Assembly (NCBI GenBank): GCA_010279815.1
Contig: QEOQ01000378.1
Span: 683,906-747,905, forward strand
Direction of reading: 5' to 3'
Length of the DNA stretch: 64,000 nt
DNA from: Brachionus plicatilis
Lineage: Eukaryota > Rotifera > Eurotatoria > Ploima > Brachionidae
This document shows positions 34,325-44,736 of this stretch, piece after piece. Under the pieces are notes generated by a model, which saw nothing but the letters and a program-made list of their open reading frames with translations, ran no database searches and had not been told where the DNA came from. The translations under genes were made by a program, and so were the position numbers. Numbering within the stretch: the stretch's first letter is position 1; each line of letters opens with the position of its first letter.

Positions 34325-34640
34325 TAGGATTAGTAATAATAGTAGTAATAATAAGGGGTCCTTTATCCTCATCTGTTTAAGGTAAGGGACGAGATTTTGA
34401 TGCGCCATTTCTCACGATTCTTCGATTTATTCCTCCATTTTGTCCAGACAATTCCAGCTCTCTTACAATCCTCTTTTTAGCAATCTGTCCACTCTCATTC
34501 TGGTCTTCCTCTTCCACGTTATCCATTTAAAATATCACCAAATACAACAATTTTTGGTAAACATGTGTCCAAAATTCGTCGTACATGTCCTGCCCATCTG
34601 AGCCTTATTGTTCTGACGATTTTATCAAGCGAATCAGTTA
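34325..34640 (-). pseudogene. Non-LTR retrotransposon 3' fragment
   Basis: Minus-strand reading gives IVRTIRLRWAGHVRRI, VDRLLKRG and a GRGRPR block (frame-broken), the familiar LRWAGHV...RGRPR.RW.D signature at the C-terminus of many LINE polymerases. It ends in a (TTA/CTA)n simple tail on the minus strand (34325-34355), as expected of a LINE 3' end. 5'-truncated and disrupted. Confidence 0.7.
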
Positions 34641-34694
34641 ATAAAAACTTCTTCAATTCCATTTTTAAAGAGTAGATAATACACTCATTTCATA

Positions 34695-35010
34695 CAGTAT
34701 GTTGCAAAAGTTTAGAATTTTTTTTTTTGTTAACAAACTAATTGTTTTTACGCATACAATAGTTGAGAAAATAAAAAAAGCGGCTTTTTTTTCTTAATTT
34801 TTTTCTGTCATCAATCAAAAAACATAAAATCAAAAAAAAAATTATGTGAAAAAATATCATAAAAAAACACAAAAAGAAAAAATTGATAAAATTTATTTAA
34901 GAAAAAAACGGTTCAAAAGTTTAGAATTTTTACAATGAAATATTTGAAATGACCGTTATAACAAGCCAAAACTCTTTTTGGCAAGACTCAATCAATTTTT
35001 GTCTACCAAG
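34695..35010 (+). mobile_element. Second CAGTATGTTG-type Tc1 end
   Basis: TA then CAGTATGTTGCAAAAGTTTA, with the internal near-direct repeat GGTTCAAAAGTTTAGAATTT at about 34912, the arrangement of IR/DR elements. It is divergent from the copy at 34002. No coding region remains. Confidence 0.5.
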
Positions 35011-35212
35011 ACTCTAAAATACTAATTCAAATCAATGCTCATTTTTAAGTGGCATGTCACTAAATTCGGATTATTACGTTGCATGTGCTAAAACAGCCAC
35101 ACATTGCCAAAAAATTCAGAAAAATTTTAAAAAAATTTTATCTAAATTGCTTGATTTTTTTTGAAAATAGAATAATAATTATTACCAATTATTAAGTTTA
35201 GGTTCCTAGAAA

Positions 35213-35700
35213 AATAGAAAAGAAATTTAACAGGGTGAACTATCATAATAGAGAGAAATTAAAATGGAGAAAAAAAATTAGAGAAGACAAAAAATAGACA
35301 ATGTATAAAAAAGCAAAAAATAGAGAATTTACATGATAGAGAAAAATTACAATAGATAATGTACATAATAGAGAATATAAAAAATAGAGAATAGACAAAA
35401 TAGAAAAGAGAAAAATATGTTTTTAAAACCAATTTCAAACGAACTATTTATTCGTTATTTAACGACACTTAAATAAAAATTCTCTAATTTTCTTTCTTTA
35501 ATATCTATTTTTTTTGGTTTTATGTCCTTTAGAATATTTTACTTATTTGTTGATTAAAAAAATTGAAATAATGATAGAATCATCATCAAGTTTCGCATAT
35601 ATAAATGCTCATTAGCTAATTCTCTATTTTATTGACCCTTAATTATCTCTTTTTTAATTTCTCCAAAATAAAATTTCTCTAAAAAAATTTTTCTCAATTT
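35213..35700. repeat. Degenerate ATAGAGAA-rich tract with inverted counterpart
   Basis: Many AATAGAGAA/AGAGAAAAA words from 35213 to 35415 are mirrored by TTCTCTATTTT, TTTCTCC and TTTCTCT words at 35620-35700. It may be an old inverted-repeat element; ends could not be fixed. Confidence 0.3.
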
Positions 35701-35789
35701 AATTTAATTTAATTTAATTAATTATTTCAATGAACGCCTTGAAGGCGATGTAAAGTTATAAGATTAAAAAAAAAAGAAAATATAATATA

Positions 35790-37094
35790 CAGTGGTGATT
35801 TGACACTAGGGTTTTTACCTTTTTTTACGTAAAATTACGTAAATTTACCACTTTTTACGTAATTTTACACTTGTAAGGACTGGTAAATTTACGTAAATTT
35901 ACGCAATTTTACGCAATTTTACGATAATTTTCGAAAAAACTGGTAAAAACAAAAGGGCCAAAAAAAAGCCAATTTTCAAGCAATTTCTTAGAATTTTTGG
36001 AAAATTTCAAAAAAACAAAAAAATTTTTAAAAAAAAAAATTTACATTTTTTTACGTAAATTTACGTAAAATCCGAATTTTTTAATTGTAAAATTTTGTAA
36101 AAAATTGTAAAGTACAGTAAATATTTTTATTTTAATAAATCAGACTATTTTAAATGGAAAAAATTAATGATTTGACCAGTCTCCATTATTTTGAATCACA
36201 ATTGGGATAACCTAAATAAATAATTAATTTTGTTTTGAGTCAAATTTTTTTTTTAATAATACCTTTTTTAAATGACTTATATATGATAAACATTTTTTAG
36301 GTGTTAAAATTTTTTGGAACTTAAATATAGTCTCAATGACCTCATCTTCATTTTTTCCTTCTTGAGATAAAATAAACTTTTTTAATTCGTTCCAAACCAT
36401 CTCGATCGGATTTAAGTCTGGCGATTGAGGAGGGGATTTAGCCTTTTTTAATTTAGAAAATATTTTAAATTAGAATTTTTTTATAAAGAAAAAAATACCC
36501 AAATAATTTGATTTTTTTTCAAAAAATCATTACAGATGGAAGAGGTATGTTTCGGGTCATTGTCCTGATGTAACATGAAATCAAAATCAAAATTTTCAAA
36601 AGCGAAAGGAATAAGATATTCTGCCAAAATATCTCTGTATAGAACCGAATTCATGTTTTGTTTAAAAATCTTTATATTAAAATTTTTTCCTTTTTATTCT
36701 TACAAAATAAAATTAACAACACTTTTTTTGATTTAAAGCGATATTACATGAATCTACCATATTTTACAATTTTTTACAAAATTTTACAATTAAAAAATTC
36801 GGATTTTACGTAAATTTACGTAAAAAAATGTAAATTTTTTTTTTTAAAAATTTTTTTGTTTTTTTGAAATTTTCCAAAAATTCTAAGAAATTGCTTGAAA
36901 ATTGGCTTTTTTTTGGCCCTTTTGTTTTTACCAGTTTTTTCGAAAATTATCGTAAAATTTCGTAAAATTGCGTAAATTTACGTAAATTTACCAGTCCTTA
37001 CAAGTGTAAAATTACGAAAATTTACGTAAAAAGTGGTAAATTTACGTAATTTTACGTAAAAAAAGGTAAAAACCCTAGTGTCAAATCACCACTG
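35790..37094 (-). mobile_element. Tc1-like element with about 335-bp TIRs, 1305 bp
   Basis: TA flanks (35788-35789, 37095-37096). The left terminus CAGTGGTGATTTGACACTAG is mirrored at the right by CTAGTGTCAAATCACCACTG. The arms stay inverted for about 335 bp (TTTACGTAAA words, AAAAACAAAAGGGCC and its inverse). The centre encodes the C-terminal half of a Tc1-type transposase on the minus strand. Its CAGTGGTG and ACGTAAA arms link it to the small MITEs at 15993 and 28943. Confidence 0.9.
36224..36654 (-). pseudogene. Tc1-like transposase, C-terminal catalytic part only
   Basis: From ATG 36654: MNSVLYRDILAEYLIP, then FMLHQDNDPKHTSSICNDFL (second catalytic Asp, the classic DNDPKHT motif) and IIW. 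It splices over a 56-nt intron (36498-36443, GT..AG) to AKSPPQSPDLNPIEMVWNEL, which carries the third catalytic residue, then a helical tail to TAA at 36226-36224. The DNA-binding domain and first catalytic Asp are missing, so the protein should be inactive, although the remaining frame is open. Confidence 0.85.
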
Positions 37095-37096
37095 TA

Positions 37097-37521
37097 ATTT
37101 ATTTTTATAATATTATGAACGTTTACCATCTATATAGGTGCAATCATTTTTAGACAATTTGAGTTGATAAAAAATCAAGTTTTCACCATTTTGGGTTTAG
37201 AAGATAAAAAAAATAAATGAAGAAAGAAGGGAAAACAGAGGTAAATGCTCGTTTTAGATAGTCATAGAACTTATCTATATTAGCTGGAAAAAAAGAATTT
37301 AAAATAAAAATTTTGATAAACATTTTTTTATTTCATAAATTTCTCTCAAAGTTTCAAAATAAATAGTATCCCAAAATTAAATTTTAAGAACCAAAAGTTA
37401 CCAAAATATTGCAAATGGTGCAGTTGAAACATTTCAAAAATATAATTTCAATAAATTATTCTAATTTTTTAAACACAGAGCCTTATTTTTATTATTGATT
37501 TTTATCTAAAAAAAAAATATA
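37097..37521. other. Upstream flank of TFB2M
   Basis: AT-rich; no promoter motif recognised. Confidence 0.4.
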
Positions 37522-38976
37522 ATGGTAAAAAACCACTTTAAAATATTAACCAATTTGCTCAATTATAAAAATTTGTCAACACATCACCGCATTTTGACTC
37601 AGAAAGAATTGAGTGAAAAAATCCGACTGAAGAATGCTCCAAAAAACGAGCAAAAAATTCCCTCTTTGTCCCAAAAAAAAGCCAAAAAAAGGCCTAGAAC
37701 ACAAATTCCGAGCGAAGAAAAAGCTCAGGACACAGCTTTGGTCAGACCCGATGACGAGAAGGCCTTCTTGAACCAGGCCTCGTTCAAGATCAGAATCGAA
37801 TCTTTGGATGAGCCAGGCCGAGAACTACTCTCCAAAATGGAATCCCTGTCCAAAACTTCCACGGACCCAAAGCATCTATCCATTATCCATCAAAGTCTAA
37901 ACAAAAAAATTCACGATCTAATCGAAAAAAATACAAAGTCTCCTCTAGACCAGGACCTTAACACTCTAGTTGAGCTAAATGCCGGCTTTGGTCTGCTTAC
38001 TAGTCAATTCCTAAAATCAAAATCAAAATTCTCCAAGTTTCTTCTAATCGAGCCATTTTCCAAGTTTGATCCACACTTGAATCAACTTAAAAATCAGCAT
38101 CCGGACCTTCATCTGCTTAAAGCAAATCCGTTCTCGGACACATTTTTGTTCGAGTCAACACCGGTGAATAGAAAAAAAATTGTCAACTCTTTAAAAACAG
38201 ACAGAAAATTAATCAAAGACATTAACTTGACTATTTATTCAATTGTTCCGTGGAATTCTAAAGTTTTTCTCAATCGTCTTTTCTCCAAGTATTGTTCGAA
38301 TCAGGGCTTTTTTGGTCTAAACAAGATGAAATTGATTGATGAGGAAGAGTTGAGTGTCAACTTTGGCATGCCCGAGTTTTACCTGTTCATTCCGGAGATA
38401 CTCATGGCAAAAATGAATCCTTCGCTGGACAAAAAATTCGCCAAATACAAAGGCAGGCTGTCGGTTTTTTCAAGTATTCTGTCTTCTGCTCAAGTTTTGG
38501 ATGTTGTGCCAGTGGATTATTTTTTTCCATATCCCCTGATGTCCAAAATACAAGGCCACTCGGACATTGATTTCAAAAAAATGTACCTTATCCATCTAAA
38601 ATTTAAGCAAAAGAGCCTTGTGGACGACCACAAACGCTTGTTTTACCTGTTTGTGAGCAATGTTTATTGCCACAGGAGAGAATTTTATATCAAGGACTGT
38701 GTCAAAGGGATGTGCAACGACCCGGAAGAGTTGCTGGATCGGATTGGCATTTGGAAATACACCAAGCTGAGTCATGTATCACCCTATCAATTGATGAAAA
38801 TGTTCAACATTTTGGTCGAAGACAAACATTTGAGCACCATTGATAACTTACTGTTTAAGTCTGAGAAACATTTGGACCCTAATAAGGAGCACAAAAGGGC
38901 TACTGAGTTAAAAAAATTAAAAAAAATAAATCAAAATCTTTCCGGACAACTTATTTTGCCTAATAAAAATAGTTAA
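37522..38976 (+). CDS. TFB2M: Mitochondrial dimethyladenosine transferase 2 / transcription factor B2-like
   Basis: 484 aa, single exon from ATG 37522. TFB2M works with the mitochondrial RNA polymerase in promoter melting and derives from rRNA dimethyladenosine transferases. The first 40 residues are basic and amphipathic, as in a mitochondrial presequence; 40-75 is Lys-rich. The SAM-binding motif I is VELNAGFGLLTSQFL near residue 150, followed by FLLIEPFSKFD. Motif IV (NLPY in rRNA methylases) is replaced by YSIVPWNS, as expected for a TFB2M that has lost methylase function. The C-terminal half follows the TFB2M pattern: EFYLFIPEILMAKM, LSVFSSILSSAQVLDVVPVD, FFPYP, MYLIHLKFKQKSL, LSHVSPYQLMKMFNILVED. 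Paralogue TFB1M is less likely because of the lost motif IV and the length. Confidence 0.82.
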   Translation: MVKNHFKILTNLLNYKNLSTHHRILTQKELSEKIRLKNAPKNEQKIPSLSQKKAKKRPRTQIPSEEKAQDTALVRPDDEKAFLNQASFKIRIESLDEPGRELLSKMESLSKTSTDPKHLSIIHQSLNKKIHDLIEKNTKSPLDQDLNTLVELNAGFGLLTSQFLKSKSKFSKFLLIEPFSKFDPHLNQLKNQHPDLHLLKANPFSDTFLFESTPVNRKKIVNSLKTDRKLIKDINLTIYSIVPWNSKVFLNRLFSKYCSNQGFFGLNKMKLIDEEELSVNFGMPEFYLFIPEILMAKMNPSLDKKFAKYKGRLSVFSSILSSAQVLDVVPVDYFFPYPLMSKIQGHSDIDFKKMYLIHLKFKQKSLVDDHKRLFYLFVSNVYCHRREFYIKDCVKGMCNDPEELLDRIGIWKYTKLSHVSPYQLMKMFNILVEDKHLSTIDNLLFKSEKHLDPNKEHKRATELKKLKKINQNLSGQLILPNKNS

Positions 38977-39462
38977 TATGAGCAGTTTTTTATTGATTTA
39001 AGTCTGGAACTGTCATTCCAGATAGATTGTCTATCAAAATCACTTTAAAAGTAAGTATTGTTTAATTTTAATTGGAAAAAAGATTAAAATCTTTTATTAT
39101 AGATTCAATTGCTATTAAAAATTACTATTTATTTATCTTAAGTCTATCAATTATGAAGAATAGTGTGGTGCTTTTTAGGTTTGTATATTGATAATTTCTT
39201 ATAAATTGTTCTAGATCTATGAACATACAATTTAGAACTAGGCTCATGATTTATTTCGATTTTGAAAAATATCTTGATTTTTTTTCCAGACAAACTTTAT
39301 TTTAAATTCGTATGAAAGTTTTTTAATATGGTCACATTTTTTAACAAAAAATTAACTGGATTTGTTATTTATATTTTGACATTATTTGTCGATTTGATCA
39401 AAATTGTAAAGAGTAGTTAAAAAAGGATTAATAAGAATTTTTTGAATATTTCTTGACTTCAA

Positions 39463-39595
39463 CTAGTAGTAGTAGTAGTAGTTTATTCAATCAAAGAGAC
39501 TATTGTCGAGCCCAAATGAGTCGATTGAATATTATATTAAATAAAATTATAAAAAAGATAAAAAAAAAAAAAATAAATAAATAAATAAATAAAAA
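39463..39595. repeat. (GTA)n and (AAATA)n tracts around a LINE-tail-like segment
   Basis: AGTAGTAGTAGTAGTAGTTT is followed by TATTCAATCAAAGAGACTAT and GTCGAGCCCAAATGAGTCG, then an A-rich (AAATA)n tail. Moderately G+C-rich core between simple repeats suggests a retroposon 3' end, family unknown. Confidence 0.4.
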
Positions 39596-40137
39596 GAGTC
39601 ATTAAAAATTCATATTGAAGTTTAAATCAAATTTTGGAAAGATCAGTTCTGTAAAAGTTTTACAGAACTTCAAAAATATTACATCTATTGCTTCATTAAA
39701 TTGATTAACCTTTAGTTCAAGATCATATTAAATGCCAATTAATAAATTTAGCAAAATAAAAAGCAGATGTATTTCCAGCATATTCATTAAATTTTACGGT
39801 ACGTAAAAGTATTTCTTGATCTTCAAATGCATTGAAGTGGTTTTAATTAAGTTGTTCCTAGTGAGAAGTTTAAGGGCCTTAATAGATAAAAAAGAAATTA
39901 AAAATCTTTTAATTGAGGAATGGAAAAAATTTTTATGTATCTAAAATAATCATCAAAATTAAAACTTATTTAAGTAAATTCAATATTTAATTAGAACATT
40001 TTTTGTATTTTTTTTACAAAAATTAAGTTTGAAAAAAAATTTCAAAATCATTCTATATAGAAAAAAAAATAAAAAAACCTTAAAATTTAATAAATTAAAA
40101 ATCAGTAAGCGTAATTTCTAATTAATTTCAGATTTTA

Positions 40138-40450
40138 CAGTGTTCAAAGTTAAACTGCATAATGGGTAAAATTACATCATTTCTTGTATGTAAGAAAATG
40201 TAAGATTACACAATCTTACGTAATTTTACGTAAAATTACACTAGTTTAAGTAAGTTTCGTCAAAAACGCTTACGGCCAAAAAAAACTGAATTTTTGAGGA
40301 AAAAGTGAAAAATTAATAAAAATTTGAATTTTATAAGACAATTTTTGAAAAAAATATAACACTTTATTACTTTTTTTTAAACATCATTTTACGTAAAATT
40401 ACACAATTTAATGTAATAATATGTAATTTTCTGTCATATTTTTTAAAAAA
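40138..40450. repeat. Degraded ACGTAAA-type element
   Basis: CAGTGTTCAAAGTTAAACTG starts a stretch with TTACGTAATTTTACGTAAAA at about 40220 and TTTTACGTAAAATTACAC at about 40388 around a spacer containing GGCCAAAAAAAACTGAATTT, similar to the arms of the element at 35790. The right terminus is not recognisable. Confidence 0.4.
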
Positions 40451-41129
40451 TGTAAATATTAGGAAAGTACCCATATTTTTTTTGTCAAAAGATGATTTTA
40501 AATTAACAAAAAACTTTATGGAGTTTACTAATAAAACAAATTTTAATTACGATTTTGAATGCATAGTAAAATTTCCTTAATATTTGATCCCATTTTTTAA
40601 ATTAAATCTATCATTTTTTGACAATGACTTATTAATTAATGCATAAAGAAATAAGTCTTTCCTAATTTATAGATATTAGAGGAAATATTATCACTTGGAA
40701 ATTCTACACTCATGTTATTTATCTACTAAATTTTTTTAATTTTCTGCAACTTTCGTATTTTATAAGGTTTAATGTGAAGTCATGAATTTGGGTTTCGAGC
40801 GGTTTGGAGAAGACTAAGAATTTTATAATTTTCAATTTTTTAAAAAATTATTTTTTTTCACAATTTTCTAAAAATGTATTTCAATTAATTTAAATTTAGA
40901 ACTAAAAATTGAATTTTCTATTTGAGAAGGTGCTTTGTTTTTATTAAATTTGGTAAAAATAAAAATTTAATGAAAAAAAAATTAAAATTTTTTTCACCAA
41001 AAGAAAAAAAGAAAAAATTTTTAAGTTCTCCTACACTTTAGTATTTATCTTTTATTTTTTTTTGAATAAAAAAAATTAATTTATCAAAGTCAATGTTTTA
41101 GATCGAAATTTAAAAAAAAAATTTTAATA

Positions 41130-42335
41130 ATGTATAGAAAAAAGCGGGAGCCCCCGGAGCTGACCAACTATGATCTGTCACCATTTATGCCTCATAACCT
41201 TGTGAAAACCACATACGAAAATGAAACCATTGAAACTCTGCAGCAAAAACTGCACATAAAAACCGAATCTCTGCAACTACTGAACCGGCAATTGGAACAA
41301 TGCAACAAGGAAAAAACCGAGTACAAAAGACTGATTGATCAGCTGTATGAAAAAAATTTATCTTTAAAAAAAACTCTTTTTTTTAAAGAAAATTCGCCTG
41401 AACAGGGCGATTACAGTTCAAATTTAGAATCAAGCTCATCTCTTTTTTCCGACATTGACTGTGATGACTACACCAGAGTGCTGAAGGACTTGGTAAAGTC
41501 TTTGCAAAAAGAGCGCTCCGAGTTGATTCGAAAAAACGAAGATTTGAGCCAACAATTGGTCGACTACAAAGCTGATCTGAAGTTGCTGCGCGAACAAAAT
41601 GTTCGCCAGCGAGTCGGCACTTATCTAGAGGGCCTCACACTCGGAGATTTTAATTCTAGTCCAGAAAAAGCCAAAAGTACCATGAGCACTTCAATTTCGT
41701 TCAGCTGCATAAACGATGTCAGACAGAGTCTCATCAAAGAAATCGAGGAGCTACGGGAACAAAATACCACCATTGAGAACGACCTGAAAATGGCTCTGTG
41801 TCAAAAAGAAGAATTAGAAATTGAACGAGACTCGTTCAAAGATAAATATTTTAAACTAAATAATTTTGTGGAAGAAAGCTCATCTCATTTGGGAATAAGA
41901 GTTGATGAATTGGTGTCAAAAAATAAATATCTAAGCGATATGATAAATAATTTAAAAGAAGAAATTGGTATGCTGAGACAAAATGGCAAAAAATCTACGG
42001 ATATCAATCAAAAACTTCACCCCATATCGAATTATAAGCAAAAAGTTGACTTTTTTATCCAGAATAACCATGACTTGGGCCAAAATCTGGCCGCTTTACT
42101 TGACGAATCTAAGTGTGTTATTAATTTGTTAGTTGATGGTCTGAATGATAAGTTGGTTGCATTTCAGCATCAGAAAAAAGTTAACAAGATGCTCGCTTCG
42201 CGAGTACAAGATTTGGAAAAGCAGATAAATATTTTAAACAATGGTGAGCTCAGTAATGACACTTCGTTACTTGGTGACTCACCGTCAATGAACAAATTGC
42301 CCGAACCACTTAGACCGTCAAATTTTAAGATCTAG
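41130..42335 (+). CDS. CCDC149: Coiled-coil domain-containing protein 149 orthologue
   Basis: 401 aa, single exon; ATG 41130 lies 28 bases after a TTTTAG acceptor-like site. The protein is coiled coil throughout (about 30-90, 115-175, 195-285, 335-370). Order and spacing match CCDC149: LRLLREQN-type helix ending ADLKLLREQNVRQRVG, a long helix with MALCQKEELEIERDSFKDKY, the block VDELVSKNKYLSDMINNLKE, a spacer, then a conserved module LLDESKCVINLLVDGLND with LVAFQHQKKVNKMLASRV and QDLEKQINIL. CCDC149 is a poorly characterised animal protein; no enzymatic domain. Neighbours give no functional hint. Confidence 0.8.
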   Translation: MYRKKREPPELTNYDLSPFMPHNLVKTTYENETIETLQQKLHIKTESLQLLNRQLEQCNKEKTEYKRLIDQLYEKNLSLKKTLFFKENSPEQGDYSSNLESSSSLFSDIDCDDYTRVLKDLVKSLQKERSELIRKNEDLSQQLVDYKADLKLLREQNVRQRVGTYLEGLTLGDFNSSPEKAKSTMSTSISFSCINDVRQSLIKEIEELREQNTTIENDLKMALCQKEELEIERDSFKDKYFKLNNFVEESSSHLGIRVDELVSKNKYLSDMINNLKEEIGMLRQNGKKSTDINQKLHPISNYKQKVDFFIQNNHDLGQNLAALLDESKCVINLLVDGLNDKLVAFQHQKKVNKMLASRVQDLEKQINILNNGELSNDTSLLGDSPSMNKLPEPLRPSNFKI

Positions 42336-42889
42336 TTTTATAAAATAAAATAATTTAAATTTTTTTTTCTTTTTAATTAAAAAAATTTAAGACATAAAAG
42401 GAGTGCTTATAAATTTTTTGTCATTTTGATAAAAGAGATAATATGAAAATACTTTTAAGTTCAAAATTTAAAAAATTAAAAAAAGAGTTGTTTATAAGTC
42501 ACAAGTTTTAAGTAAAGTCCAAGTTCAAAAATTCAAATATTAATTTTGACTTATTATGACTTGATTTTTAAGTCAAAGTCATTAAAATTCTGAATAAAAA
42601 ATTTGTTTAATTTAGGTAAAATTTATAAGAATCGATGTTTATTTTCAAAATTTATATAACTCTTAGGAGTAAAATTTCTTAATAAGTAAGAAGAGTTTGA
42701 TTAAGGTTCCTTTTTCACGGATATTTAAAAAAATATAATTATAGGGATGGTTATTTTGATCATATTTTTATTCTAATAAACCCATTATTAATTATTTGAA
42801 AAAATGAAAATTTTTAACTTAAAAAAAAACAAAACAATTACTTCTTGAATTAATTTACTTTATTTACGTGAGATTTTTATTGTGCAGAC
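42336..42889. other. Intergenic with partial hAT-MITE relative
   Basis: AAGAGTTGTTTATAAGTCAC at 42483, followed by AAGTCCAAGTTC and AAGTCAAAGTC words, is a truncated relative of the MITE at 42890. No gene. Confidence 0.4.
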
Positions 42890-43160
42890 CAGAGTTGTTT
42901 AAAAGTCCCAAAAAAATCCAAATCCAGACTTTTTTTTAAATTTTCTAGATCAGGCTCCATATTAAAAAAATTCTATATTCTTGGGTTGTCTAATGCAATA
43001 GATTTGCCATATATCAGAATTTTCCTGTAATTTTAGCATGAATTTCTTCACAATTCATCTTCAGTATTCAAAAATTTAAAGCCTGGACTTGGACTTTTGA
43101 AAGAAAAAAAAAGTCTGGACTTGGACTTGACTTGAGACTTGTGACTTTTAAACAACTCTG
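42890..43160. mobile_element. hAT-type MITE (CAGAGTTGTTTAAAAGTC), 271 bp
   Basis: The left terminus CAGAGTTGTTTAAAAGTC is mirrored exactly by GACTTTTAAACAACTCTG at the right. It is flanked by 8-bp near-identical duplications GTGCAGAC (42882-42889) and GTTCAGAC (43161-43168), the hAT target size. Subterminal AGTCTGGACTTGGACTTG motifs at the right are shared with hairpins in the Helitron introns. Non-coding. Confidence 0.82.
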
Positions 43161-44736
43161 GTTCAGACCAATTTAAATAATTCACATTGAGTAAGTAAAA
43201 TTTAGCCAAGAGTCTTGTTGAATAAAATGTTTTTAACTTTATCAAAAAATTATTTAAACTAAGCCTTAGCAAATTTTTAGGTCCAAAAAATTGTAGCTCG
43301 AGATATTAAGCAAGTGTTTTATGATCATAAAAATTTCCTTCAGTAAAAAGTAATTTAACTTTTTCTCTCATTTTTTTTCAAATTCAATTAAATTGAATTT
43401 CGCAGAAATCGGAAAAAAATACAATTTTTAAACTTCAAAAATCCACTTTATTTAACAAAAAAACTTCTTTTATAGTAAGAATAACAAAAACGAGGAGGAG
43501 GTAGATCGTGATGTATTACAATGTATTTAAAATATAACAAAATCCATTGAAAAATTAAATCATTGTTTTTTATTTAAATAAGAATACTAAAGAAATTGAA
43601 AATTTTCCTAGCATGATATTTCATAATTTTTTTCATCGAAAATTTAAGAAAAATCGACAATTGAAGTTAATAATCAAATGTTAATTTGAAATCAAATTTT
43701 AAAACTTAGATTTAAAATAAAGGTCGTTTTAATCATTTTTTTAATAATAAATTACTAAACTTCATTAAACACAGTTTGTTTAATCTTTAACTAGATAAAA
43801 AATTATATGAGTTTTTATCTGAATCAAAAATTAAATATAATTCAATATTTTAAAATTTTGCAATTCAAAATTTGACTTTCTTTCGCTGTAATATATTTTA
43901 ATCGAACTTGAACTATCATTTAAAGCAAAAAAAAATAAAAGTTATAATTTAAAGCGTTTTTTTGGGCCATAATTTGGAAAACTCAATCTAGATTTTAACT
44001 TGGTCTTTAAAGTTTTCAAATGAAGATTTTGGAAGAATCAATTAGATAAAATATTTTTGTTTTTTTTTATTTAAGATATTAAACATTTAATGTTTAATTA
44101 AAAAAAATTCGTCATTTTTATTAGATTTTAATCAATAAAGTTTTGATCATGTTATCATGATCATGAACTTCAAGTTGCCAAAAAATCTACGAATCTTTTA
44201 AAAGTATTTTTTAATTCACAAATGTTAAGTCAATCATGATTTGGCTTCAATTTTTTTTTAAACCAATTTTAAATTTTATTTTTTTACACTTTTTGTCAAA
44301 AATCCATTAGGTAGTGTTGATGACCGCAAGGAATGCTAAAAATTTAATTTCATGTTAACGCCGCAGCCGAGAACTACAATATTAATTTTGACGTAAAATT
44401 GACTTGAATTTTTGAGTCAAAGTCAAGCCATTACTTTTGAAAAATAGATTTAAAACGTGGATCTGAAATTAGATAGAATTTAAAAAATATGTTGATCTCA
44501 TTTTTTTTAATTTTTTTAACCAATTCAAATTTTAAATAAAAAGAAACAAATTAAAAATAATTTATTCCCAAAAATTTCATTTTTTTTTATTAATTTAATT
44601 TATTCAAAAATTTTATTTATTAAGCCAACAACTTTCTAAAAAATAAATCCTGGCAAACAGAAAAAAATGATCGCATTTCTATTAAGAATTCTGAATCAAT
44701 ACAAGAGTATTTCTTTAATTAAATAAGATATGGTAG
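43161..44736. other. Non-coding AT-rich interval
   Basis: No gene. A short relative of the hAT MITE (TTGACTTGAATTTTTGAGTC, then AAAGTCAAG) lies around 44398-44430. Confidence 0.45.

Larger units (their letters stand above)
38977..41129. other. Non-coding interval
   Basis: It contains a (GTA)n/(AAATA)n repeat at 39463-39595, a small hairpin at about 39644-39668 (TTCTGTAAAAGTTTTACAGAA) and a degraded ACGTAAA element. The acceptor-like TTTTAG at 41096-41101 lies 28 bases before the next gene's ATG. No gene is seen. Confidence 0.5.
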
